Counted from the stretch's first letter, positions 43,030 through 52,198 are shown. The stretch is 53,783 nt of DNA from Devosia sp. 66-14 (GCA_001899085.1 MKVB01000011.1:43055-96837), one strand, 5' to 3'. Made by a program: numbers and translations. Notes: generated by a model not told the origin, from the letters alone.

Positions 43030-44121
43030 ATGGCCTTCCTCGATATTTCCGCGGTCTCGAAATCCTTCGGCTCGGTCAGCATCCTCCGGGACGTCGACCT
43101 CTCGATCGAACAGGGCGAGTTCGTGGTGTTCGTCGGCCCCTCGGGTTGCGGCAAATCCACCCTGCTGCGCATGATCTCCGGCCTCGAGGAGATCAGCGCC
43201 GGCACCATCTCGATCGAAGGCGAGGTGATGAACGAGGTCGAGCCGGCCGATCGCGGCGCGGCGATGGTGTTCCAGTCCTATGCGCTCTACCCGCATATGA
43301 CGACGTTCCAGAACGTCTCGTTCGGCCTCAGGATGGCGCACAAGGCGCGCGATTTCATCGCCGCCCGGGTCAATGAAGCGGCAACCATCCTGCAGCTCGA
43401 AAAGCTGCTGGAGCGGAAACCCGGGCAGCTCTCGGGCGGACAGAAGCAGCGCGTCGCCATCGGCCGGGCGATCGTGCGCGAGCCCCGGGTGTTCCTGTTC
43501 GATGAGCCGCTGTCGAACCTCGATGCGGAATTGCGCGTGCAGATGCGGGCCGAGCTGACCGAACTCCACAAGCGGCTCGGCACCACGATGATCTACGTGA
43601 CGCATGACCAGATCGAGGCGATGACGCTGGCCGACAAGATGGTGGTGATGGCCGGCGGCCTGATCCAGCAGGCCGGGCCGCCCCTGACCCTTTACGACGA
43701 CCCCGACAACCAGTTCGTCGCCGGGTTCGTGGGTTCGCCCAAGATGAACTTTCTGCCGGCGCAACTGGCCTCGGCCGACGCCGGCTCGGTCAGGCTGACG
43801 AGCCTCGGCCAGTCGGCAGAGATCAGTCTGCCGATCGGCGGTGTCGGCGGCGGCGCCCGCGCGGTGACGCTGGGGGTTCGCCCCGAGCATCTGACGATCG
43901 GCGCCGACGGCGAGCTCGATGGCCGGGTCACCCTGGTCGAAGAACTGGGGGCCGAAAGTTTCGTCCACCTGACGGTGAGCGATGGAACGGCCGTCATCGT
44001 CCGGGCGCGACGCGATGCGGCGCGGACCGGCAGCACGGTACGCCTCAGGATCGACCCGAGCCGGGCCCTGCTGTTCGAACGCGATGGGTTGCGGGTCCGC
44101 GGGAGCGCCGGCCGGCAATGA
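43030..44121 (+). CDS. Sugar ABC transporter ATP-binding protein (UgpC/MsmK-like)
   Basis: A 363-aa ATPase: Walker [12 protein letters not shown]-loop [10 protein letters not shown], signature [14 protein letters not shown], Walker [13 protein letters not shown] and switch THDQIEAM. Residues ~240-355 form the TOBE/OB regulatory domain ([10 protein letters not shown]). These ATPases are often shared between several sugar importers in alphaproteobacteria, so this one could also power permeases encoded elsewhere. The kinase gene overlaps its stop by 4 nt (ATGA). Confidence 0.93.
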   Translation: MAFLDISAVSKSFGSVSILRDVDLSIEQGEFVVFVGPSGCGKSTLLRMISGLEEISAGTISIEGEVMNEVEPADRGAAMVFQSYALYPHMTTFQNVSFGLRMAHKARDFIAARVNEAATILQLEKLLERKPGQLSGGQKQRVAIGRAIVREPRVFLFDEPLSNLDAELRVQMRAELTELHKRLGTTMIYVTHDQIEAMTLADKMVVMAGGLIQQAGPPLTLYDDPDNQFVAGFVGSPKMNFLPAQLASADAGSVRLTSLGQSAEISLPIGGVGGGARAVTLGVRPEHLTIGADGELDGRVTLVEELGAESFVHLTVSDGTAVIVRARRDAARTGSTVRLRIDPSRALLFERDGLRVRGSAGRQ

Positions 44122-45029
44122 GTTCTCTCGGTTCTGCACCGGCTGCGCTGTCGATCGGCATCGATATCGGCGGCACCAAGACGCACCTGCGGGCGCTGCC
44201 CGATGGTGGTGGCGAGGGGCGCGACCTGATCGTGACGAGCGCCAGCTGGCGCCAGCGCGACTGGGACGAAGATGCCGAGGGTCTGCTGGCGCTGGTCGGC
44301 CGGTTGACCGGGGGAGCGCCGGTCGGCGCCATCGGCATCGGGGCGCATGGCTGTGACGACGCCGAGGAGTGCAAGGCGCTCGAAACCGCCGTCGCGGCGC
44401 GCACCAGCGCCAGGGTGGCGGTGGTCAACGATGCCGAACTGATGCCGCTGGCGCTGGGTTTTCCGGGGCAGATCGGCGTCGTCGCCGGCACCGGCTCGAT
44501 CGCGGTGTGCCGCCCCGCGCCCGACCGCATGCTGCTGGCCGGCGGCTGGGGCTGGATCGTCGGCGACGAGGGCAGCGCCGCGGCGCTGGTGCGCCAGGCG
44601 GTACGGGCGGTGGCGCTGCATTTCGACCGCGGCGGCGATGCCACGGAGCCGCTCGCTGCGGCCATCCTCGCCTCGCTCGAGGTCAAAGCCATTCCGCGGC
44701 TCGGCAGCACGCTGGGGCAGCTGCGGTCGGCGGCCGAGGTTGGCGTTCACGCTGTGGCGGTGTTCGCCGCCGCCGAGCGCGGCTCGCTGCTCGCCAACCA
44801 GGTGATCCGCGAAGGCGGCCGCATGCTGGCCGAACTGGCGGCTTTGCTCGACGCGCGCGGCGCCGGGGCCAGCCATGTGGTGGCCGGCGGCAGCGTGATC
44901 GTCGAGCAGCCGAGTTTGTGGGCGGCGTTCGTCGCCGGCCTTGGCGAGACTGCCGGGCACCTGACGCCGCATTTGTTCACCGGCAAGCCGGTGGAAGGGG
45001 CTTGTGCGCTGGCGCGGTTGCAGCGGTAG
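44118..45029 (+). CDS. BadF/BadG-type sugar kinase (N-acetylglucosamine kinase-like)
   Basis: A 303-aa ASKHA-fold protein with phosphate-1 motif [16 protein letters not shown], phosphate-2 [10 protein letters not shown] and adenosine region [17 protein letters not shown], as in eukaryotic-type N-acetylglucosamine kinases of the BadF/BadG family. It would phosphorylate the sugar brought in by the ABC system, before the SIS enzyme acts. Neither nagA nor nagB is in the window, so the sugar may be GlcNAc, a chitooligosaccharide or another amino sugar. It is the last gene of the operon. Confidence 0.85.
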   Translation: MSSLGSAPAALSIGIDIGGTKTHLRALPDGGGEGRDLIVTSASWRQRDWDEDAEGLLALVGRLTGGAPVGAIGIGAHGCDDAEECKALETAVAARTSARVAVVNDAELMPLALGFPGQIGVVAGTGSIAVCRPAPDRMLLAGGWGWIVGDEGSAAALVRQAVRAVALHFDRGGDATEPLAAAILASLEVKAIPRLGSTLGQLRSAAEVGVHAVAVFAAAERGSLLANQVIREGGRMLAELAALLDARGAGASHVVAGGSVIVEQPSLWAAFVAGLGETAGHLTPHLFTGKPVEGACALARLQR

Positions 45030-45032
45030 TTG

Positions 45033-45190
45033 CCTTCTCCCCTTGCGGGAGAAGGTGCCCGAAGGGCGGATGAGGGGTATCTCTCCGCGCACTCCTGTCG
45101 TTCCTCGCTTCGCTCGGACCGCGCTACACTTTGTTTCGCGATACCCCTCATCCGGCGCTGCGCGCCACCTTCTCCCGCAAGGGGAGAAGG
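45033..45190. repeat. Nested palindromic intergenic element (158 bp)
   Basis: Bases 45033-45057 and 45166-45190 are exact 25-bp inverted repeats, each itself a small hairpin (CTTCTCCC...GGGAGAAG). Inside them, 45068-45080 (GGATGAGGGGTAT) and 45141-45153 are an exact 13-bp inverted pair. No coding potential is visible in the middle. The layout is that of short non-autonomous palindromic elements widespread in Hyphomicrobiales. It lies between the kinase and dehydratase stop codons (convergent) and would also form a terminator for both. Confidence 0.9.
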
Positions 45191-45224
45191 CAAGGGGTGC
45201 GTATCGCCGCGTAAGCTGCAGTCC

Positions 45225-46400
45225 TCACCAGTTGGCAATCCGCCCATCTGCCAGCACCGACTCCGTCGCCGGGATCACTTCCTGCTTGAACGGGTAGCGG
45301 GCGGCGGCCTGCTCGTCGATTTCGATGCCGAGGCCGGGTGCGTCGGGGATCGGCCAGGCGCCGTTGACGAGATTCAGCGGGTAGGTGGCACAGATTTCCT
45401 CGAACCAGGGGACGATGCCGACGGCTTCTTCCTGGATGACGAAATTGGTGGTGGCGGCGTCGAATTGCAGCGCCACGGCGCCGGCCACCGGGCCCATCGG
45501 GTTGTGCGGGCACACCCCCATATGCGCCGCCTCGGCAATCGCCGCGATCTTGCGGCCGCCGGTAAAGCCCATGCAATGGGCGAGGTCGGGCTGGATATAG
45601 GCGACGGCGCGGGTCTGGGCCACTTCGAGGAATTCGCGCGGGGTGAACAGCCGCTCGCCGGTGGCGAGCGGGCAATCGACCCGTCGGGCGATATCGGCCA
45701 TCGCCGCGGTATCGCCGGGCTGGATCACTTCCTCGCAGAACAGCGGTTTGATCGGCTCGATCGCCTTGATGTAGGCGATGGCGGCATCGAGCGAATCCGG
45801 GCGGCCGTGGAAATCGGTCATGATCTCGACGCCGTCGCCGACCCGCTCGCGCACCGCGGCGGCGAGCTTCTCGACATGGCGGACGGCGGGCAGGGGCGCG
45901 TCGTACCCGGTATAGGGGACGAAGCCGAGCTTGATGGCGTCGTAGCCCATCTCGACGGTTTCCTGCACCGCATCGCAGAAGCGAGAGATATCGGTGTTGG
46001 GGACGCGGGCCGAGGCATCGCCGCGCTTCAGATGGGTATAAACCCGCACGTGATCGCGCACCCGGCCACCCAGCAGCTGCCACACCGGCACGCCGAGCGC
46101 CTTGCCCTTGATGTCCCACAGCGCCTGCTCGATGCCCGAAACGGCGGTGAGGCCGATCGAGCCGAGCGGCCAGAAGCTGAAGCGGGTCATGGTGTTGACC
46201 AGGTGCTCGATGCGCAGCGGATCCTCGCCGATGAGGAAGGGCGCGAGATCGTCGATGGTGCCTTTCACCGCCCGGGTCTTCCACTCGAGCGTCGCCTCGC
46301 CCCAGCCCCAGAGGCCTGGCTGATCGGTCAGCACCTTCACGAAGATCCAGTTGCGGTGGATGGCGTTGACGACGACGGTTTCGATGCCGGTGATTTTCAT
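45225..46400 (-). CDS. Enolase-superfamily sugar-acid dehydratase (mandelate racemase family)
   Basis: A 391-aa protein with the capping domain at ~1-120 and the barrel after it. Likely metal ligands and catalytic residues are D196 and H198 in IMTDFHGR, E223/E224 in CEEVIQPG, E249 in TGERLFTPRE and H299 in VCPHNPMGP. The D-x-H arrangement fits the mannonate/galactonate dehydratase branch. It would dehydrate an acid sugar to a 2-keto-3-deoxy acid. Start at ATG 46400 (MKITGIETVV); the longer open frame is the shadow of the neighbouring gene. The paralogue, a GntR regulator and a binding protein follow. Confidence 0.88.
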   Translation of the reverse strand: MKITGIETVVVNAIHRNWIFVKVLTDQPGLWGWGEATLEWKTRAVKGTIDDLAPFLIGEDPLRIEHLVNTMTRFSFWPLGSIGLTAVSGIEQALWDIKGKALGVPVWQLLGGRVRDHVRVYTHLKRGDASARVPNTDISRFCDAVQETVEMGYDAIKLGFVPYTGYDAPLPAVRHVEKLAAAVRERVGDGVEIMTDFHGRPDSLDAAIAYIKAIEPIKPLFCEEVIQPGDTAAMADIARRVDCPLATGERLFTPREFLEVAQTRAVAYIQPDLAHCMGFTGGRKIAAIAEAAHMGVCPHNPMGPVAGAVALQFDAATTNFVIQEEAVGIVPWFEEICATYPLNLVNGAWPIPDAPGLGIEIDEQAAARYPFKQEVIPATESVLADGRIANW

Positions 46401-46424
46401 TGGTTTCTCCCATGGGGGCGCACT

Positions 46425-46475
46425 GGCCTCTCCTTGATCCTCCCCCGCCACGCGGGGGAGGATCAAGGAGAGGCC
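46425..46475. repeat. Perfect 24-bp hairpin between the two dehydratase genes
   Basis: Bases 46425-46448 and 46452-46475 are exact complements with a 3-nt CAC loop (arms start GGCCTCTCCTTGATCC). At 24 bp without mismatch this is longer than an ordinary terminator. It starts 11 nt after the stop of the 46487 gene on the minus strand and 24 nt before the start of the next gene. It is probably a copy of a second palindromic repeat family. Confidence 0.85.
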
Positions 46476-46486
46476 GGCGTTTCCGG

Positions 46487-47635
46487 CTAAGCCGTCCTGA
46501 TTTCGTTCGCTTCGAGATAGTCTCGGTTCATCTCGATGCCGAGACCTGGCACGCGGGGCAGCTTCAGCGTGCCGTTGGAGTTGTCGAGCCGGGTGTGCAT
46601 CAGTTCGTTGTAGCCAGAGAGGTCCCAGCGCGAGGTCTCGAGCCGGTAGAAATTGGGCACCGTCATCATCACATGGGCGCCGGCCAGCACGTTGATCGGC
46701 CCGCCCGCATCGTGCGGCGAGATCGGCACGTAATAGCCTTCGGCGAGGATGGCGATCTTCTTCATTTCGGTGATGCCGCCGGTCCAGGTGACATCGGGCA
46801 TGATGTAGTCGGCGAGCTTCTGCTCGAGGATGGGCACGAAATCCCATTTGGTGTGGGCGCGCTCACCGACCGAAATGGCGGCGTTCACCTTCTCGCGCAC
46901 CTGCTGCAGGGCGCCATAGCTCTCGGGCGGCACCGGCTCCTCGAACCAGTCGATCTGGCCGGCTTCCTCGAGCGAACGACAGAGCCGGATGGCGGTGGGC
47001 ACGTCGAAGCGGCCATGCGCGTCGATCAGGATTTCGACCCCGGGGCCGGCGGTCCGGCGGATCAGGGCGGTCAGATCGGCGGCCTTTTTTTCGTCGGCGC
47101 GCGACAGCATGCCGTCGAGATAGCCATCGCGGCGCTCGCGGTCGCCCTGGTAGGGGAAGGGGTCGAATTTCAGCGCGGTGTGGCCGGAATTGACGATGTC
47201 GGTGATCTCGGCGACCACGGCGGCATCGGAGGTGAACTTCGACTGGTCGGGGTGGGTGTAGAGCGAGATCTCGTCGCGCACCGCGCCGCCGAGCAGCTCA
47301 TAGACCGGCAGCCCCAGCACTTTGCCGCGGATATCCCACAAGGCGATGTCGATGGCGCTGACGCATTCGCAGGCGGCGCCGCGGCTGCCCATATAGGTGA
47401 AGCTGCGGAACAGCTTGTGCCACAGCCGCTCGATGCGGCTGGGGTCCTCGCCCTCGATCTGGCCGCTCACCTGCTTGAGGATGGCGGCAAGCGCCCGGTT
47501 GGCGATCTTGGTGGTCGAGGTGATCTCGCCCCAGCCCGAAATGCCTTCGTCGGTGGTCACTTCGACAAACAGGTATTCGCCCCAATAGGAGCTGCTGGCC
47601 TTGACCAGCCAGGGCCGCACTCCGGTGATCTTCAT
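46487..47635 (-). CDS. Enolase-superfamily sugar-acid dehydratase, second paralogue
   Basis: A 382-aa mandelate-racemase-family protein beginning MKITGVRPWLVKASSSYWGE. Active-site candidates are D205 and H207 in ILIDAHGRFDV, E232/E233 in WFEEPVPPE, E258 in VGERAHTKWDF and H308 in PISPHDAGGP. It shares the D-x-H signature with the next gene but the two differ through most of their length, so they probably act on different epimers of a hexonate or on related acids. The hairpin at 46425-46475 lies between them. Confidence 0.87.
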   Translation of the reverse strand: MKITGVRPWLVKASSSYWGEYLFVEVTTDEGISGWGEITSTTKIANRALAAILKQVSGQIEGEDPSRIERLWHKLFRSFTYMGSRGAACECVSAIDIALWDIRGKVLGLPVYELLGGAVRDEISLYTHPDQSKFTSDAAVVAEITDIVNSGHTALKFDPFPYQGDRERRDGYLDGMLSRADEKKAADLTALIRRTAGPGVEILIDAHGRFDVPTAIRLCRSLEEAGQIDWFEEPVPPESYGALQQVREKVNAAISVGERAHTKWDFVPILEQKLADYIMPDVTWTGGITEMKKIAILAEGYYVPISPHDAGGPINVLAGAHVMMTVPNFYRLETSRWDLSGYNELMHTRLDNSNGTLKLPRVPGLGIEMNRDYLEANEIRTA

Positions 47636-47682
47636 GTGATGGCTCCCTCAAACCATGGCGCGGATGCCGCGCAACAACTGCC

Positions 47683-48384
47683 TCAGCCGGCGCGCGCCGC
47701 CCGTGAAGCACGCATCTGTTCGAGCACGTGCCGGCCGGCGCCATCGACATGCGCGGCAATCAGGCTGGCGGCCTTGTCGGCATCGCCGATCCTGACCAGC
47801 CGGATCAGTTCGCGATGTTCGCGCATCACCTGCGCCTGGCGCACCAGGGTGTACTGGTAGCGCCGGGCCACCGCGCGCAGCACCTCGCGATGCTTCCACC
47901 AGAGCTCGGCGGCGAGGTGGTTGTAGTGGCGCTCGTACATGACGTTGTGGAACTGGGTGTCGAGTTCGCCGTGCAGCACCTGGTCGCTGAAGTTGTTGGC
48001 CTCGATCTGATCCTGGATCCGCTCGAGCGCGGCGATGTCGACCGATGTCGCCATGCCGACGAACCAGCGCACCATCGACGGTTCGATCAGCACGCCGATC
48101 TCGTAGGTGTCGCGGACGAAATCCTGGTCGATCGGGCGGACCCGGGCACTCTTGTTGTGGACGATCAGCACGAAGCCCTGCGAGCGCAGCAACTGCAGCG
48201 CTTCGCGCACGGCATTGGCGGGGGCCCGGTGCCGCTCCGACAGCTCGGCGACCACGAGGCGCGAATTGGCCTCGAGGCGGCCCGAGATGATGTCGTCGCG
48301 GATCAGCTCGTAGACGGCGGCGCCTTCCTCGGACACGCCGGTCGGATCGATGCCCACAGGCGGCCGGGCCTTGAACGCACTCAT
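47683..48384 (-). CDS. GntR/FCD-family transcriptional regulator
   Basis: A 233-aa regulator: winged helix ~20-90 (YELIRDDIISGRLEANSRL, NAVREALQLLRSQGFV) and an all-helical FCD domain ~100-225 with metal/ligand histidines (GELDTQFHNVMYERHYNHLA; VREHRELIRLV pattern; AAHVDGAGRHVLEQMR). Such regulators sense sugar acids. Start ATG 48384 (MSAFKARPPVG) with GGGGGA upstream; an ATG 30 nt earlier lacks a ribosome site. It is divergent from the binding-protein gene and upstream of the two dehydratases. Confidence 0.88.
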   Translation of the reverse strand: MSAFKARPPVGIDPTGVSEEGAAVYELIRDDIISGRLEANSRLVVAELSERHRAPANAVREALQLLRSQGFVLIVHNKSARVRPIDQDFVRDTYEIGVLIEPSMVRWFVGMATSVDIAALERIQDQIEANNFSDQVLHGELDTQFHNVMYERHYNHLAAELWWKHREVLRAVARRYQYTLVRQAQVMREHRELIRLVRIGDADKAASLIAAHVDGAGRHVLEQMRASRAARAG

Positions 48385-48461
48385 CTCTGCCGATCCCCCA
48401 GACGCTGCCGACATCAGTAGTTTTGCCGGTTTCGCGCCGGATTTCCAGAGAGCTGACTCAG

Positions 48462-48507
48462 ATTTTGCAAAATTCTGGTTGTCTGTGCCGAAATCCTGGC
48501 GCTACTC
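48462..48507 (+). promoter_or_regulatory. Candidate GntR operator and binding-protein promoter
   Basis: ATTTTGCAAAAT (48462-48473) is a perfect 12-bp palindrome, flanked by AG and TCT that extend it imperfectly. Five nt later TTGTCT (48479-48484), then 17 nt and CTACTC (48502-48507), make a weak promoter for the SBP gene. The site sits between the divergent regulator and SBP genes, the usual place for control by the adjacent GntR protein. Confidence 0.5.
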
Positions 48508-48585
48508 TACGCAACCGGCCCGTTGCCGGACAGGCATTCTCGACTGGCGCGAGGGGCGCCCGTCGCGGATGGAGGGAGGAAATCA

Positions 48586-50067
48586 ATGTCAGAACACGGA
48601 CTTGGCAGTGCGCTTGTGCGCGGCACGCTGTCGGCTGCGCTGGTCACGGGCCTCACGGCCTCGACGGCGCTCGGCGCCGGCATCGACATCAGCAAGTGGT
48701 CGCCCGACTATGTGCGCTCGATCGCCGGTACCGAGACCTTCGATACGGTCGGTCACTGCAACTCGGTGACGCCGACCGACTACAAGGGCAAGCTGACCTT
48801 CTGGTACCAGGGGATCTTCGAAGCCGATCCGCAGATCATGCGCGACAATTACCGCGATTTCTTCGCGGCGTTCCGCGCCACCTATCCGGGGATCGAGCTC
48901 GTCGAGCAGGGCATCACCTATAACGAGCTGCTCGACAAGTTCCGCACCGCGCTGCTCGGCAATTCGGCGCCGATGACCATCCGCCTGCAGATCCTTGGCG
49001 GCACCGAGTTCGCCGCCAAGGGCTATCTCGAGGAGCTGAAGCCCGAGGATGTCGGCTACCAGCCCGACGATTTCTGGCCCGGCGCGATGAAGGCGGTGAC
49101 CTGGGACGGCAAGGTCTACGGCATTCCCACCAATAACGAGACCATGGCGTTCATCTGGAATGCCGACATCTTCAAGCGGGCCGGGCTCGACCCGGACAAT
49201 CCGCCCGCCACCTGGGACGACGTGGTCAGCTATTCCAAGCAGATCCACGACAAGCTGGGGATCGCCGGCTATGGGCTGGTCGCCAAGCAGAATGCCGGCA
49301 ACACGCCCTACCGCTACATGCCGCAGCTCTGGGGCTATGGCGGCGGGGTGTTCGACGAGGCCGACCCGAACCCGACCTATGGCGAGGTGCGGCTCGACAG
49401 CCCCGAGAGCATCCGCTCGCTGCAGGCCTCATACGACATGTATGTGCGCGACAAATCGGTGCCGGTCTCGGCGCTCACCAACACGCAGGGCGAAAATCAG
49501 GCGCCGTTCATTTCGGGCCAGCTGGGGATGATGATCTCGCACCCCTCCGAATATGCGCGGATGGTCGAACTCGCCGGCGCCGCCACCGGTTCGGACAAGG
49601 CGGTGGCCGATACCGTACTCGAGAACATGCGCTACGGGCTGATCCCCACCGGGCCGGACGGCAAGCGCGCCGTGGTGTTCGGCGGCTCCAACATCCACAT
49701 CGTCAAGTCGGAATATGTGGAGGGCGGCAAGGTCGACGAGCCGGCAGCCAAGGCGCTGATCTGCATGTGGACCAGCCCGGAATGGTCGCTGAAGCTGGCC
49801 TGGGCCGGCTCCAACCCGGGCAATGTCAACGGTTTCAAGACCGAGTGGATGAAAGAGCGGCTCGATACCATCAAGTTCCTCGACGTCACCACTTCGATGC
49901 TGCCCAACGGCATCCCGTTCCCGGCGCTGCCGGAAGCGCCCGAGATCATGAACATCATCGTCCCCGACATGATGCAGAACGCGCTCACCGGCTCGATGAC
50001 GGTGGAACAGGCCGCCAAGGACGCAGCCGAAAAGGTGCGGAAGATCCACGGCGGCGGCGGGCTCTAG
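48586..50067 (+). CDS. ABC substrate-binding protein (family 1), without permeases
   Basis: A 493-aa binding protein with a GGAGGGAGG site before ATG 48586 and a signal peptide ending near STALGAG. The mature part follows the family 1 pattern (KGKLTFWYQGIFEADPQIMR; VYGIPTNNETMAFIWNADIF; AKQNAGNTPYRYMPQLWGYG). At ~460 residues after cleavage it is larger than the usual 390-420. It is followed by a hairpin and then by an opposing gene, so no permease or ATPase is encoded with it. The substrate is probably the acid sugar handled by the adjacent dehydratases. Confidence 0.87.
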   Translation: MSEHGLGSALVRGTLSAALVTGLTASTALGAGIDISKWSPDYVRSIAGTETFDTVGHCNSVTPTDYKGKLTFWYQGIFEADPQIMRDNYRDFFAAFRATYPGIELVEQGITYNELLDKFRTALLGNSAPMTIRLQILGGTEFAAKGYLEELKPEDVGYQPDDFWPGAMKAVTWDGKVYGIPTNNETMAFIWNADIFKRAGLDPDNPPATWDDVVSYSKQIHDKLGIAGYGLVAKQNAGNTPYRYMPQLWGYGGGVFDEADPNPTYGEVRLDSPESIRSLQASYDMYVRDKSVPVSALTNTQGENQAPFISGQLGMMISHPSEYARMVELAGAATGSDKAVADTVLENMRYGLIPTGPDGKRAVVFGGSNIHIVKSEYVEGGKVDEPAAKALICMWTSPEWSLKLAWAGSNPGNVNGFKTEWMKERLDTIKFLDVTTSMLPNGIPFPALPEAPEIMNIIVPDMMQNALTGSMTVEQAAKDAAEKVRKIHGGGGL

Positions 50068-50074
50068 CACAAGG

Positions 50075-50102
50075 TGGGGCCGGGCGTCGCAGCCCGGCCC
50101 CA
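50075..50102. terminator. Hairpin between convergent genes
   Basis: TGGGGCCGGGC (50075-50085) and GCCCGGCCCCA (50092-50102) form an 11-bp stem with a 6-nt loop. It begins 7 nt after the SBP stop and lies 50 nt from the end of the opposing kinase gene. No T-run follows on either strand, so it may serve as a Rho-assisted or bidirectional terminator. Confidence 0.6.
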
Positions 50103-50152
50103 ACCACAACCCCGCAATGCGGGCCCGGGCGCAGAGGCTCGGGGCCGCGGCG

Positions 50153-52198
50153 CTAGCGGCCGACCAGCGCCAGGTTGATCTGTTCGGCCAGCTGGTGCTG
50201 CTCATAGGGCTTGCCCAGCCGCGCCACGTCGAGCTTCACGTCTCCCGGGAGCTCGGCGTAGCCGCTGGCCAGGATGACCGGCAGGTCGGGCCGCAGCGAG
50301 CGGGCGGCGAGGATGAGCTCGGCGCCGGACATTTTCGGCATCGAGAAGTCGGTGATCATCAGGTCGATGGTGGCGCCGCCGCGAATGATTTCCAGCGCGT
50401 CGGGCCCCGAGTTCGCCTCGATGACCGAGTGGCCCAGGTCTTCCACCATGGCGACGGTGCTCATGGCGATAAGAACGTCGTCATCGACGACGAGGATTGA
50501 CGAGCGTCCGGCCGGCGCGGCCCCGCTGGCCGTGCTCTGCTCGATTTCCACGGGTTCGACTCCATCGGTTTGGGCGGCGGGAAGCAGCATGGTTGCGGTG
50601 GTGCCTCTGTCGGGGGCGCTCACCAGCCGGAATGCTCCGCCCAGCTGCAGGGCAAGGCCGTGGATCATCGACAGGCCGAGCCCGGTTCCCTTGCCCACTC
50701 CCTTGGTCGAGAAGAACGGCTCGACGGCGCGCCGCAGCGTTTCGGCGTCCATGCCCTTGCCGGTGTCGGTCACCGCGAGGCCGAGATAGCGGCCGGGCGC
50801 CAGGTCGGGGTCGCTGCCATCGATGGTCACGTCGCTCACATCGATGCTGATGGTGCCGCCATCGGGCATCGCGTCGCGCGCATTCACCACCAGGTTCAGC
50901 AAAGCCAGCTCGATCTGGTTGGCGTCGACAATGGCCACGGCCGACCCGGCGGTGGAGCCGATGACGATATCGACGCCGGCTCCCGCCGATTGCCGCATCA
51001 ATGGGCTCAGGCCCTCGGCCAGCTCGCGCAGGTCCACTTTCTTGACTTCGAGTTCCTGGCGGCGGGCGAAGGCCAGCAGGCGCTGGGTGAGGGAGGCGCC
51101 GCGCCGTGCCCCCTCGAGCGCCCCTTCGATCAGCCGCACCGCCCGCTCATCATTGGCGACATGCCGGCGCAGCACTTCGAGATTGCCCAGCACGGCCATC
51201 AGCAGGTTGTTGAAGTCGTGCGCCACGCCGCCGGTGAGCTGACCGATGGCTTCCACCTTCTGTGCCTGGATCAGCAGCTCTTCGGCCTTCTCGCGCTGCT
51301 GCATGGCGAGGATGGCGCGCTCATGCGCGTCCTCGAGCGCGGCGGTGCGTTCGACGACACGTTGCTCGAGGCTTTCATTGACCGACACGAGCTGCTGCTC
51401 GAAAGTCTTGCGCGCGGTAATGTCGGAGGAGACGCCGACCATTTTCGAGGGTTTGCCGGCAGCATCGACAATCAGGCGCCCGTGGATCTCCGCCCAATGG
51501 GCGGTGCCGTCGGGCCACAGGGTGCGATACTCGATCTCGTAGTCGTCGCCCGATTGGATGGTGTGGTTGACCGCCGCCTGCATGCGGTCGCGATCCCGCG
51601 GATCAATGGTGGCAAGCAGCTGGGGATAGCCGAACAGGTCGCCGGGGGCTCGGCCGAATCCTGCCTTGCAGGTCGCCGACGCATCGAGCGCCATGGTCGC
51701 GAGGTCGAGTTCCCAGGTGCCGAGATTGCCGGCCAGCAGGGCGGTTCTGAGCCGTTCCTGGCTTTCGGCCAGTTCCAGCATACGGCTGCGGGCATCATAT
51801 TGGCGCTGCCGCGCGCCGATGGCGGCCTTGACGATGCTGGTGAAGGTGGTGGGATGAAACGGGCGCTCGAGAAAGGTGACGTTGCCCAGCAGTTCCAGCA
51901 GGCGCGCGGCCTGGGGGTTGCGTTCGGGGCCGCCCCCGGCATGTGACAGCACCACGATGGGCAGGTCGGACCATGCCGGCTGGCGCTTCAGCCACTGGTC
52001 GAACCCCCTGAGGTCGGTGGTCGCCAGCTCTTCCTGGGTGATGAGCACCATGCTCACGTCATCGCCGAGCGCCGCGACGAGGGCGTCGACGCCCGACACC
52101 GCCCGGGCGCCGAACCCGGCGCTTTCGAGCATGGAGGTGGCGACGGCGGCATCCCGGCCACGCGGCGTCAGGACAAGCGCAAAGCTGGCTTGGGTCAC
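50153..52198 (-). CDS. Hybrid PAS histidine kinase with N-terminal pseudo-receiver and C-terminal receiver
   Basis: A 681-aa cytosolic protein. Residues 1-125 fold like a receiver, but the acceptor strand reads VSMVLITQEELAT with no Asp, so it is a pseudo-receiver. Residues ~150-262 are a PAS domain (TLWPDGTAHWAEIHGRLIVD, VGVSSDITARK), ~265-315 a coiled coil, then HisKA with H327 in GGVAHDFNNLLMAVLGNLE, the ATPase (NLVVNARDAMPDGG; GTGLGLSMIHGL), and a real receiver at ~560-680 (D617 in LMITDFSMP, K664 in RLGKPYE). It starts at GTG 52198, overlapping the KaiC-like stop by GTGA, so both are made together. Confidence 0.88.
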   Translation of the reverse strand: MTQASFALVLTPRGRDAAVATSMLESAGFGARAVSGVDALVAALGDDVSMVLITQEELATTDLRGFDQWLKRQPAWSDLPIVVLSHAGGGPERNPQAARLLELLGNVTFLERPFHPTTFTSIVKAAIGARQRQYDARSRMLELAESQERLRTALLAGNLGTWELDLATMALDASATCKAGFGRAPGDLFGYPQLLATIDPRDRDRMQAAVNHTIQSGDDYEIEYRTLWPDGTAHWAEIHGRLIVDAAGKPSKMVGVSSDITARKTFEQQLVSVNESLEQRVVERTAALEDAHERAILAMQQREKAEELLIQAQKVEAIGQLTGGVAHDFNNLLMAVLGNLEVLRRHVANDERAVRLIEGALEGARRGASLTQRLLAFARRQELEVKKVDLRELAEGLSPLMRQSAGAGVDIVIGSTAGSAVAIVDANQIELALLNLVVNARDAMPDGGTISIDVSDVTIDGSDPDLAPGRYLGLAVTDTGKGMDAETLRRAVEPFFSTKGVGKGTGLGLSMIHGLALQLGGAFRLVSAPDRGTTATMLLPAAQTDGVEPVEIEQSTASGAAPAGRSSILVVDDDVLIAMSTVAMVEDLGHSVIEANSGPDALEIIRGGATIDLMITDFSMPKMSGAELILAARSLRPDLPVILASGYAELPGDVKLDVARLGKPYEQHQLAEQINLALVGR

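Noticed and set aside
45058-45165. Gene or CRISPR-like content in the middle of the nested palindrome
   Set aside because: No repeated spacer-size units and no ORF; only the inner inverted pair is present.
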